Origin: Xenorhabdus ehlersii
Lineage (GTDB): Bacteria > Pseudomonadota > Gammaproteobacteria > Enterobacterales > Enterobacteriaceae
Assembly (NCBI RefSeq): GCF_003610465.1
Contig: NZ_RAQI01000001.1
Span: 1,208,291-1,272,290 of the forward strand
Reading direction: 5' to 3'
Length of the DNA: 64,000 nt
The translations under genes were made by a program, and so were the position numbers. The notes below the pieces were generated by a model. It was not told where the DNA came from, made no database searches, and saw nothing but the letters and a program-made list of their open reading frames with translations. Numbering within the stretch: the stretch's first letter is position 1; every line of letters begins with the position of its first letter. This document shows positions 56,583 to 64,000 of this stretch, piece by piece.

Positions 56583-57773
56583 TTAGTTAGAATAACCACT
56601 ATTTTTCCAATTTCCTTGACTGTCATAAATACCTTCAAGTTTTGGAGAGCCAGATTGAATACCTGAAATAAGGGCAACATCGCTGCGCGTTGTGAAAATC
56701 TGAGGGCGAAAACACATGATCACTGGGCTACCAATAGGGTGAATGCCTGCCAATGGAAGATGGTAGTCAATGCAAGGTTCACCCAGACGCAGTATGCGTA
56801 CTTTTTTAGCCGGGATGATACCAGAAGGGATGGTGCGTTCAGGAAGAACCAATGCATGTTTCATATGCCCGCGTTTATAATATCCGCCACCATAGCAGTA
56901 ACTATGACCATCATAGTGATGGGAAACTTCTGTGAGATAGACCATCGCAATATGTTCCGGCTCTCGGCCGCAGACATTGGCGGGGATGGTTCCGGTCAAA
57001 GCATGTCCTGGTTCCAGGTGGGTGGCACCATATTTGGCCAGTAATGGTATGGTGTTACAGCTTGAGGCCGCCGGAGCATTGATTTGTGAAAGTTTGATGC
57101 CGAGTTGTTCCAGTCGGTTCCGCGCCCGAATGAGGGTGAGCAAATTGGTGGTGGGTAAGGTTATTTGATACCGTGAATCCCATGACAGGCAAGGAAAATG
57201 CGTCAGCCCACTCAATTTTATGCCTGGCATGCGCTTTAAGGCATCGACGACGGTGTCTAGGTCATTAAAGGTGATACCTGCTTCTTGGCCGGAAAAGGTG
57301 ATATCTCGTTTATCAAATATTTTCAGCATGATGGGCTGAATTCGCCCCAATTTTTCCGCAATATCCGAAATGGTTTGGGCTTTTTCAAGGGAAAACACGG
57401 TAATGATACCTGGACTGTGTTTGAGCATGGTCTCTATTAAATGGGTTGGTGTCTGCACCAAATGACCGATGTGGCACAGTGGAATACCATGCTGGCTTAG
57501 GCTATAGGCTTCCCTGAAATCAACAGCCACGACACCACGATAACCGAGTTCAAGCAATTTTTGGGTCAGCCATGGGTTACGTCCAATTTGTTTGGTCATC
57601 AAATAGAGCTCAATGTCATATTGCTCTGCAGCTTGCAGCAAGCGTCGGCCATTGTCTAAAACCTGATCGACATCAATGATGTAGGTATCTGGCAAGATTG
57701 CACCTTGTTGCCAAAGGTCTTTTGCAACTTCAATCAATTTGGGGTTCTGTTTTTTTAATGCCTCAATAAACAT
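56583..57773 (-). CDS. yhfX: YhfX, alanine-racemase-like PLP enzyme
   Basis: 396 residues from the ATG at 57773 with AAGGGA upstream; the open frame starts ten codons earlier. Fold-type III PLP protein: YLMTKQIGRNPWL holds the PLP lysine, GLTHFPC and LEPGHALTGTIPAN line the cofactor. YCYGGGYYKRGH is conserved in YhfX. The reaction is unknown. In E. coli yhfW (phosphopentomutase-like) lies between yhfX and php; here only 110 bases do. Confidence 0.9.
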   Translation of the reverse strand: MFIEALKKQNPKLIEVAKDLWQQGAILPDTYIIDVDQVLDNGRRLLQAAEQYDIELYLMTKQIGRNPWLTQKLLELGYRGVVAVDFREAYSLSQHGIPLCHIGHLVQTPTHLIETMLKHSPGIITVFSLEKAQTISDIAEKLGRIQPIMLKIFDKRDITFSGQEAGITFNDLDTVVDALKRMPGIKLSGLTHFPCLSWDSRYQITLPTTNLLTLIRARNRLEQLGIKLSQINAPAASSCNTIPLLAKYGATHLEPGHALTGTIPANVCGREPEHIAMVYLTEVSHHYDGHSYCYGGGYYKRGHMKHALVLPERTIPSGIIPAKKVRILRLGEPCIDYHLPLAGIHPIGSPVIMCFRPQIFTTRSDVALISGIQSGSPKLEGIYDSQGNWKNSGYSN

Positions 57774-57874
57774 AGGGATCCCTTCATGGCTGCAAAGCAG
57801 CAAAGCTGTGTGAAATCAAAATTTTTTGCAGGTAAACCTTCATTTTTTTGAATATTTTTTATGAGAATCAAAAA

Positions 57875-58237
57875 CTAACCTCTTTCGAGTGAAAATATTA
57901 AACCATATAAATTTACCAACAGATAGCCTTCCTCATTGGGATGTAAGGCTACGGTAAATTTTTTGATTAGAGAGTGATGCATTGTGAGTAATTGATCGTA
58001 GTATTCAGATTGCTCGAGTTTTGCCAATATTTCTTTATCCAATGGGGCTACTCTTTCACCACGGCGTGAGCGCATGAAAGCACTTGCCATATGGGTAAGC
58101 GCCATTTCGCCTTGTGGATGACGGATAGGGATGAGCCAGATATCTTCCAGAACATGCACAACTTCCAGCATGTTATCGTAGATATCTTGATCGATAACGC
58201 CACCTTGTAGCAGGATAGTTAGCCGTTGTTCTATCAT
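57875..58237 (-). CDS. yhfY: YhfY, PRD-domain protein
   Basis: 120 residues, the same as E. coli YhfY. It is a single PTS-regulation-like (PRD) domain: LTHMASAFMRSRRGERVAPLD includes the His and Arg typical of PRDs, near residue 50. It is probably a regulator or adaptor of the operon. Confidence 0.85.
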   Translation of the reverse strand: MIEQRLTILLQGGVIDQDIYDNMLEVVHVLEDIWLIPIRHPQGEMALTHMASAFMRSRRGERVAPLDKEILAKLEQSEYYDQLLTMHHSLIKKFTVALHPNEEGYLLVNLYGLIFSLERG

Positions 58238-58281
58238 TGCTTTTTGTTATACGTAGGTGTTAATCAACAGTCTATTTTGGT

Positions 58282-59190
58282 TCAATAAACGGGTTCGATG
58301 GTGCCTGCTACTACGTTTTGTTGATGGGTCAGCAATAGATCCCGATCAATCATAGTATGCAGGAGTTGCTGGATAGGGATATTATCCTTGCGGGTAAGGA
58401 TAACGGCTTCAGAAGCCTTGATAAAACACTCACTGTTGTCAGGGAGTTGGGTCATCAGGCCTTGTGCTATGAGTTCATGGCCCTGTCCAACGTTCCAGAT
58501 GGCCGCATCAATATGGCCTTTTATGATTTGATTTAGGCATTCATGATAGGAGACCTCGACCAATTCAATCTTTTTGTCAGCAAAGTATTGTTTTGTCATT
58601 ATTTTTTGGTCTGCTGAGGTGCTATCTAACCCAACGCGACGAATTGATTCCATTTCGCCATTGCGAAAGATTAACCTATGCCTGTCCGTATAACTTTGTG
58701 TCCCTAGTGAAAGCGCAATATATAGATCTTTATTTTCTGGGTGCTGCTCTGCGGCAAGTCTTGATGTTACCGCTAAGTCGTAAACACCATTCAGTAAACA
58801 TTCAATGCGGATATCTGAGCCACGCATGTGTGCAAAGTAAAAGGGAACACTTGCACACAATGCTTTTAAACCACTTGCCAGCCCTTCATAAGCACGGGTA
58901 TACGGGAGCGGCATCGCACAAACCACATTGCCAATATCGGCATACTGCAACAGTAATTTGTGGTTTATCTGTACAAGAAAGCTACCACTGCGACCACGAC
59001 GCTTAATTCCAACCACCTGTGCCTGTTCAAGAGATTTTAATGCTGCTTGCATCAAACCCACGGACAATCCACATTCTTTAGCCAATGATTCTATGGTTTT
59101 CAGGCGGTTACCGCATTGTTCAGAGAGGAGGTAACGAGCCAGAAATGACTGTGCGATCCCCTCTTTCTTAATGAATGTTTGACTCATCAT
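58282..59190 (-). CDS. yhfZ: YhfZ, GntR-like regulator with solute-binding-type domain
   Basis: 302 residues (E. coli 301). N-terminal winged helix (TIESLAKECGLSVGLMQAALKSLEQAQVVG) and a C-terminal periplasmic-binding-protein-like sensor (ADQKIMTKQYF, DAAIWNVGQ). It is the first gene of the yhfZYX-php-yhfUTS unit and presumably controls it. ATG 59187 is an alternative start. Confidence 0.88.
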   Translation of the reverse strand: MMSQTFIKKEGIAQSFLARYLLSEQCGNRLKTIESLAKECGLSVGLMQAALKSLEQAQVVGIKRRGRSGSFLVQINHKLLLQYADIGNVVCAMPLPYTRAYEGLASGLKALCASVPFYFAHMRGSDIRIECLLNGVYDLAVTSRLAAEQHPENKDLYIALSLGTQSYTDRHRLIFRNGEMESIRRVGLDSTSADQKIMTKQYFADKKIELVEVSYHECLNQIIKGHIDAAIWNVGQGHELIAQGLMTQLPDNSECFIKASEAVILTRKDNIPIQQLLHTMIDRDLLLTHQQNVVAGTIEPVY

Positions 59191-59740
59191 TACAAGTTCT
59201 TATCCATTCTCATTTATATTCATAAAATTGAACATAAATCGCAATAAGCGAATTAAAGAAAAGAGATTAATATCACAATTACAAAAAAAATGAAAATTTA
59301 AAAAATAATAAAGTTTAATATTATCAGTATTTTGAATATATATTTTAATTTTGCATTGAAGATATAAAAATTGCCATCATGGGAGAATATAGGGCAGGTG
59401 AGGGTATTATCTATGCCCGCTCACTGTATTTTTCTGTATAGATGGTGATTTTTGCTATACTATTTATCACGCTACAGAATAATTAGGCTATATTCTGCAC
59501 GTTATCCTTGCGTGAATCAATAAAATATATTATGGAATGTATCTTATTTAAGATCATTAAAATTTAGCTGATTCTGTTGTTATAACCAATAATAAATTAG
59601 GTTTATATTTTAAGTTGTTTATTTATATATACCTAATAAATTTATAATTGCTGGAGCAATCAGATTGTTTTTAGAAAGATGAAAAATATATAAATTAAAA
59701 AATTGCTGGAGTTACAGAGTCTGCGGTCTAGATTTTTGAT
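59191..59740. other. AT-rich intergenic region, no gene seen
   Basis: About 550 bases between yhfZ and the acetyltransferase gene, very AT-rich with dense stops. The yhfZ promoter must lie at its left. An imperfect hairpin near 59394-59428 is too poor to call. No RNA or coding gene was recognised. Confidence 0.5.
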
Positions 59741-60307
59741 TTACGAATTGGATAGCTTCTTAGTCATTATATGCATAATACTTTGCTGTTTTGCGCTGGA
59801 AAAAATAATATCTTTTTGCTGTTTTAACCCCTTTCTGACATAAAATTTGATGGCAGAAGTGTTCTGTTCCAATACTTCTAACCAAAGCCACTTTTGCCTT
59901 TGTTCATGACCAAATTTCACCACATGATCAAATAAGTGATCGCCATATTTTTGTCTGGTTAGTTTTGGCATCAGGTAGAGCTTATGTAAATAAATGCCAG
60001 TAAAATCTTTATCAGGAACAGGTTGGTTTAAAATTATTTTACTGAATCCAACAATGTTGGCATAGCTTGTATTTTGGGGAGTAATTATATTTGAGCCAAT
60101 AGCATGCTGGGATTCAGCAATAAACCATTTATGGTCGGGAGATTGTAATGAAGTCAATATTTTCTCTATGGAACATTCTCCCGCAATATATTCTTCCAGT
60201 TCATCTTGGTCATGCCATAAATAAGAAAAGTGAAAACGATAGCTTGTTTCCAGTAGCCAGGATAGTCGTGTAGCGTCTTTTATCGTTGCATCCCGAATCG
60301 TTAACAT
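59741..60307 (-). CDS. GNAT-family N-acetyltransferase
   Basis: 188 residues. The start MLTIRDATIKDATRLSWLLETSY is typical of GNAT proteins. The acetyl-CoA loop is LYLMPKLTRQKYGDHLFDHVV (motif A, with Q-x-x-G-x-x-L in degenerate form), followed by WLWLEVLEQNTSAIKFYVRKG (motif B). The substrate is unknown. It is a single-gene unit with GGGAGA upstream of the ATG. Confidence 0.8.
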   Translation of the reverse strand: MLTIRDATIKDATRLSWLLETSYRFHFSYLWHDQDELEEYIAGECSIEKILTSLQSPDHKWFIAESQHAIGSNIITPQNTSYANIVGFSKIILNQPVPDKDFTGIYLHKLYLMPKLTRQKYGDHLFDHVVKFGHEQRQKWLWLEVLEQNTSAIKFYVRKGLKQQKDIIFSSAKQQSIMHIMTKKLSNS

Positions 60308-60499
60308 GGATATCTCCCAATTTGATTTCTAACATACTATCACGGCGACAAAAATATGTGCGTTAAATAACCAGTTGAATTAAATAAAAAATAAGGAAAT
60401 TGCGATGGAAAATAGGGATGGTTGATTTCGAAAGTTTATGGTCGTTTGCGGATGTTGATGAGCGAGAAAAAACTTATATGATAGAAATAAATCAAAATG

Positions 60500-60529
60500 A
60501 AAAATGGCGATAATTTCTATCGCCATTTT
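60500..60529 (-). terminator. Terminator after glpD
   Basis: A perfect 12-bp inverted repeat (AAAATGGCGATA / TATCGCCATTTT) around a five-base loop, 17 bases after the glpD stop. On the minus strand it ends in ATTTTTCATTTT. Confidence 0.88.
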
Positions 60530-60546
60530 CAAAATCAATCTTGCAA

Positions 60547-62040
60547 TTAAGCGGCTTTGGCGTTTTGTGCCAGCCAGTCAGCTACACGCTGTTTTTGTTC
60601 ATCAGTGAGCCACATACCCAGTTTGGTTCGGCGCCAGATAGCATCATCTAGCTCGATTACCCATTCGTGTTTAACCAAATAACGCAGTTCAGCTTCATAC
60701 AAATTATGACCGAAACATTCACCGAGATCGGCCAGCGCTTCTGCGCCTTGCAGGATGAATTGGCTGTTGCTGCCGTAAGTACGAGCATAACGCAGTGCTA
60801 TGCCTTCTGGCAGCCAGTTATAACGCTGACGCAACAGACGTGCATAACCATCGCGATCACAGCCTTCCAGCTCACTACCCGGTAACTTGCCATTTTTGGT
60901 CCATGCCTTGCCCGCGTTAGGGTAGTATTGCACCAGTTTATCCATAGCGTGTTCAGCCAGTTTACGATAAGTTGTTAGCTTACCGCCAAATACGGAGAGT
61001 AATGGCATCTGGCCTTGCTCATCCTGAACATCCAGCGTGTAATCACGGGTGATCGCTTGTGGTGAATCGGATTCATCATCACACAGAGGACGAACGCCAG
61101 AGTAAGTCCAGACAACATCATCGCGACCAAGTTGTTTCTTAAAGTGGTCGTTATAGACTTTTAGTAAATAGCCGATCTCTTTATCGTCAATTTTGACTTC
61201 TTTAGGATCGCATTTGTATTCAACATCCGTCGTGCCGATAATCGAAAATTCATCATTCCATGGAATAACGAACACGATGCGATGGTCTTCATTTTGCAGA
61301 ATATAAGCCTGCGGTTCATCGTGAACGCGAGGCACAACGATATGACTGCCTTTGATCAGACGGATGCCATAAGGCGATTTCAGTTGCAGACCGTTATCAA
61401 AGAAATTTTTCACCCACGGGCCGGTTGCGTTAACCAAACCTTTCGCGCGCCACGTATTGGTTTCGCCAGTTTTGAGGTTTGTGGCTTCAACCATCCAATA
61501 GCCATTTTCTCGCCATGCACGGGTTACCTGGGTGCGGGTACGTACTTCACCGCCGTGTTTCTGCACTTCCTGTGCGTTCAGAACCACCAGACGCGCATCG
61601 TCAACCCAACAGTCGGAATATTCAAAGCCACGGGTGATAGATGGTTTCAGTACCGAGTTTGTGCCAAATTTCAGCCCATTACTGCCTGGTAAGCTAACGC
61701 GTTTGCCTAAGTTATCATACAAGAACAGGCCAATGCGGATCATCCACGCTGGGCGTAAGTGTGGTTGATGTGGCAGGCGAAAACGCATCGGGAATGCAAT
61801 ATGGGGAGCCAGTTTTAAAAGCACTTCACGTTCTGCCAGTGCTTCACTGACCAAACGAAACTCATAATGTTCCAGATAGCGTAAACCACCGTGGATCAGC
61901 TTGGAGCTGGCAGACGAAGTTGCACTGGCCAAATCTTGACCTTCCAACAGTAGGACAGAAAGTCCCCGGCCAGCAGCATCTGCCGCAATACCAGCGCCGT
62001 TAATTCCGCCGCCGATTACAATCAAGTCTTTGGTTTCCAT
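60547..62040 (-). CDS. glpD: Aerobic glycerol-3-phosphate dehydrogenase
   Basis: 497 residues (E. coli 501) from the ATG at 62040 with AAGGGG upstream; the open frame extends 28 codons further. It is a membrane-associated FAD enzyme that oxidises glycerol-3-phosphate and reduces quinone. The FAD loop LIVIGGGINGAGIAADAAGR, SSASSKLIHGGLRYLE and YSGVRPLCDD are diagnostic. Here glpG, glpR and glpD are in tandem, unlike the divergent order in E. coli. Confidence 0.95.
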   Translation of the reverse strand: METKDLIVIGGGINGAGIAADAAGRGLSVLLLEGQDLASATSSASSKLIHGGLRYLEHYEFRLVSEALAEREVLLKLAPHIAFPMRFRLPHQPHLRPAWMIRIGLFLYDNLGKRVSLPGSNGLKFGTNSVLKPSITRGFEYSDCWVDDARLVVLNAQEVQKHGGEVRTRTQVTRAWRENGYWMVEATNLKTGETNTWRAKGLVNATGPWVKNFFDNGLQLKSPYGIRLIKGSHIVVPRVHDEPQAYILQNEDHRIVFVIPWNDEFSIIGTTDVEYKCDPKEVKIDDKEIGYLLKVYNDHFKKQLGRDDVVWTYSGVRPLCDDESDSPQAITRDYTLDVQDEQGQMPLLSVFGGKLTTYRKLAEHAMDKLVQYYPNAGKAWTKNGKLPGSELEGCDRDGYARLLRQRYNWLPEGIALRYARTYGSNSQFILQGAEALADLGECFGHNLYEAELRYLVKHEWVIELDDAIWRRTKLGMWLTDEQKQRVADWLAQNAKAA

Positions 62041-62054
62041 CGCATCCCCTTTGA

Positions 62055-62083
62055 AATGTTCGAAACAGTTCTTTAATGTTCGT
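62055..62083 (-). promoter_or_regulatory. Putative GlpR operator half-sites in the glpD leader
   Basis: Two AATGTTCG(A/T) elements (62055-62063 and 62075-62083) in direct orientation, 20 bases apart, resemble the ATGTTCG half of GlpR operators. They lie 15-43 bases before the glpD start. Seen by eye only. Confidence 0.5.
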
Positions 62084-62243
62084 TTTCGCTCAAGAATTGT
62101 AATCAAAAATTCATCAGTCGCCAACCATTAACTCAGAAAAATCATATTCACGTGATAGAAGTAACAAAACCTTATTATATACATAAGATTAATAAGGATT
62201 TTTGGGGATACAAATTTGAGGGGGAAATATTAGTGGGAACTAA

Positions 62244-62266
62244 CCCCACCAGAATATCAGGTGGGG
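62244..62266 (-). terminator. Possible terminator after glpR
   Basis: CCCCACC / GGTGGGG with a nine-base loop, 31 bases after glpR. There is no proper T run on the minus strand, so it may be only a stem-loop. Confidence 0.45.
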
Positions 62267-62297
62267 ATATTATTGCAGCATTCTACCTAAAAAGTGG

Positions 62298-63056
62298 TTA
62301 GCACAACTCCAGCTTAACGTTATGTTGTTCGATAATTTTCTGGACGCCGGAAGGAGGTGCTTTATCAGTGAACAAAAAATCAATCAGGTTCATGTTACCA
62401 AGATTCACCATGGCATTGCGGCCGAATTTTGAATGATCGGCAACCAGCATGACACAGCGGGAGTTTTCGATAATGGCACGTTTGGTACGAACTTCGTGGT
62501 AATCGAATTCCAGCAGTGAACCATCACTATCAATGCCGCTGATCCCAAGAATGCCGAAATCAAGACGGAACTGGGAAATAAAGTCTAGCGTTGCTTCACC
62601 AATGATGCCGCCATCGCGGGAGCGTACTTCACCACCCGCTAAAATCAGGCGGAAATCTTCTTTACCCATAAACAGAGTTGCGACGTTGAGATTGTTGGTG
62701 ACAATCCGTAAATCGCGATGGTTGAGCAGGGCATGTGCTACAGCCTCTGGTGTTGTTCCAATATCGATGAACAGGGTTGCGCCGTTTGGAATTTGGGTGG
62801 CAACTTGTTGTGCAATGCGGGCTTTTTCATCCGACCACATGATCTTGCGGTCATGGTAGGCTGTGTTGACGGAACTGGATGGCAAAGCGGCTCCGCCGTG
62901 ATGACGCTGGATTTTATTTTTATCTGCGAGATCATTTAAATCACGTCGAATAGTTTGCGGGCTAACATCAAAATGTGCAACCAGCTCTTCAGTGCTGACA
63001 TAACCTTGAAGGCGCACCAGCTCGATTATTGCATCATGTCGCTGAGTTTGCTTCAC
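62298..63056 (-). CDS. glpR: Glycerol-3-phosphate regulon repressor
   Basis: 252 residues, as in E. coli. DeoR family: N-terminal helix-turn-helix (YVSTEELVAHFDVSPQTIRRDL) and a sugar-phosphate sensing domain (IDIGTTPEAVAHAL, LAGGEVRSRDGGIIG). Start is GTG at 63056 with AGGGGAA upstream. It represses glp genes, including glpD downstream, in the absence of glycerol-3-phosphate. Confidence 0.95.
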   Translation of the reverse strand: MKQTQRHDAIIELVRLQGYVSTEELVAHFDVSPQTIRRDLNDLADKNKIQRHHGGAALPSSSVNTAYHDRKIMWSDEKARIAQQVATQIPNGATLFIDIGTTPEAVAHALLNHRDLRIVTNNLNVATLFMGKEDFRLILAGGEVRSRDGGIIGEATLDFISQFRLDFGILGISGIDSDGSLLEFDYHEVRTKRAIIENSRCVMLVADHSKFGRNAMVNLGNMNLIDFLFTDKAPPSGVQKIIEQHNVKLELC

Positions 63057-63142
63057 AAAATTCCCCTAATATATGCATAGATGGATTATAGTTGGCCAAA
63101 ATTATCGCCTTTCTATTTCAAGCCGATGCTGAAATTTGAAAC

Positions 63143-64000
63143 CTATTGGGGCTTATTTGGCATTTTTTGGTTTTTTTGTTTACGCAAATTATCCCATAAC
63201 CCCATTAATAACCCGATGATTAATCCTGCAACATGGGCGGCATTGGCGATGTTTAATGAAAATAGATCGAAATAGCCTACCAACAACCAAATGACAGCGA
63301 TGGCAATTAACCCTCTGGGAGCACTGATCCCACGTTTTGGGGAGATTTCACCTGTTAGCCAAACATACCCGATCAGTGCGTAGACGACACCGGATAACCC
63401 CCCGAAATCAGATCCGCTGAATAATGATTGTGCCCAACTACTGAAAATTGCTGACACTATCGTGATTTCAAACAGTTTGCAGCCCCCAATCTTTCGCTCT
63501 ACCTGGCTGCCGAAATACCACCATAAGGCAAGGTTAAAGAGCAGGTGTGTCAGAGAGAAATGCAATAGAGCCGGGCTTATCCAGCGCCATAACTCCAGAT
63601 ATTGATCACTGTTGGTTGGCCATGCTAACCAGTTCATAACATCCGGTATGCCTGCCATTGCCATCCAGAAGTAAACGAGGATGCAGAACAGGGTTATGGC
63701 AATAGTCAGTGGGCCTGACTGGCTTTTGAGCGTACTCAAATTCAGATTGTTATGATACTTGAAGACGCTGACAGATTTACCTGTTTGCCAACTGGCAGCT
63801 TGATAGCGTTCATTGAGTGGATCGTGAGCAAAGTGGCGAAGTTCCTCTTCAACCCGACTGAGTTGGCTATCATCCTCTAACCAGAGTTCAACTAATGGTG
63901 GCTCATTGGTGGGCCGCATGGTCAAATGAATGCCCTGCGTCGCCATATAATCAATAAAGGCCTGAGCCAGCCGAGGATTAGATATTGAGGTTATATGGAT
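63143..64000 (-). CDS. glpG: Rhomboid intramembrane serine protease GlpG (5' end outside window)
   Basis: The frame is open to the window edge. An ATG at 63946 exists, but the 18 codons upstream ([16 protein letters not shown]) match the E. coli GlpG N-terminus, so only about the first one or two codons are missing. Catalytic Ser in [14 protein letters not shown] and His in [11 protein letters not shown] are intact, and the [10 protein letters not shown] oxyanion block is present. It cleaves membrane protein segments. It is followed by glpR after 86 bases. Confidence 0.93.
   Translation of the reverse strand: MHITSISNPRLAQAFIDYMATQGIHLTMRPTNEPPLVELWLEDDSQLSRVEEELRHFAHDPLNERYQAASWQTGKSVSVFKYHNNLNLSTLKSQSGPLTIAITLFCILVYFWMAMAGIPDVMNWLAWPTNSDQYLELWRWISPALLHFSLTHLLFNLALWWYFGSQVERKIGGCKLFEITIVSAIFSSWAQSLFSGSDFGGLSGVVYALIGYVWLTGEISPKRGISAPRGLIAIAVIWLLVGYFDLFSLNIANAAHVAGLIIGLLMGLWDNLRKQKNQKMPNKPQ

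Noticed and set aside
59394-59428. Stem-loop resembling a small RNA or terminator
   Set aside because: The stem (CAGGTGAG / CTCACTG) is short and needs a bulge; no promoter or T run of note.
1-64000. CRISPR arrays, complete insertion sequences, prophage genes, rRNA
   Set aside because: None seen: no regularly spaced repeats, no intact transposase, no phage structural genes and no rRNA sequence.

Overview
This window looks like the chromosome of an entomopathogen-type member of the Morganellaceae, most probably Xenorhabdus or a close relative (Photorhabdus is the alternative). The basis is enterobacterial gene order (yhiN-pitA-uspB-uspA, prlC-rsmJ, treBC, paa, yhfZ-S, glpG-glpR-glpD), AT-rich intergenic DNA and a large NRPS cluster. 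The species is inferred from gene content only.

Layout. 1-0.9 kb: 5' part of a LuxE-like acyl-protein synthetase. 1.6-2.2 kb: an OmpX/Ail-type porin. 2.3-8 kb: yhiN, pitA, uspB, uspA, gdhA. 8-10.9 kb: rsmJ and prlC behind a probable sigma-32 promoter. 11.1 kb: a selC (tRNA-Sec) gene that has lost its anticodon arm. 11.6-15.6 kb: two small exported proteins and the trehalose genes treB-treC.

16-35.2 kb: a complete safracin-type tetrahydroisoquinoline cluster. The minus-strand series is sacA-sacB-sacC-sacD-sacE(MbtH)-sacF-sacG-sacH plus an M28 membrane peptidase; sacI-sacJ run divergently. Specificity codes read by eye give Ala (SacA), Gly (SacB) and a modified-Tyr type code (SacC). The SacD homologue carries the HxnHxxxC haem motif of SfmD. 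sacB is split by an A8 frameshift.

35.2-36.8 kb: a tnpB 3' remnant with its right-end hairpin, a SoxR-box promoter, a DUF1471 remnant and a PhzS-like flavin monooxygenase. 36.8-50.4 kb: the phenylacetate degradation genes paaX, paaK-J-I-H-G-F-E-D-C-B-A and divergent paaZ. paaK and paaH each carry a one-base homopolymer frameshift. 50.8-52.5 kb: soxR and a PhzM-family methyltransferase that has its own SoxR-box promoter. 52.7-59.2 kb: the yhfZYX-php-yhfUTS operon without yhfW. 59.7-64 kb: a GNAT acetyltransferase, glpD, glpR and glpG (5' partial).

How the parts work together. Trehalose import and cleavage, phenylacetate breakdown and glycerol-3-phosphate oxidation are standard catabolism. The accessory core is the safracin-type pathway: SacF, SacD and SacG would make the modified tyrosine, SacA/B/C assemble and reductively release the scaffold, SacI and SacJ tailor it, and the M28 peptidase is a candidate for maturation at the membrane. 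The most unexpected regulatory signal is a pair of SoxR-type promoters (18-bp dyad inside a 19-bp spacer), about 17 kb apart, driving a PhzS-like monooxygenase and a PhzM-family methyltransferase with soxR beside the latter. This suggests a redox-metabolite response and tailoring circuit flanking the paa genes.
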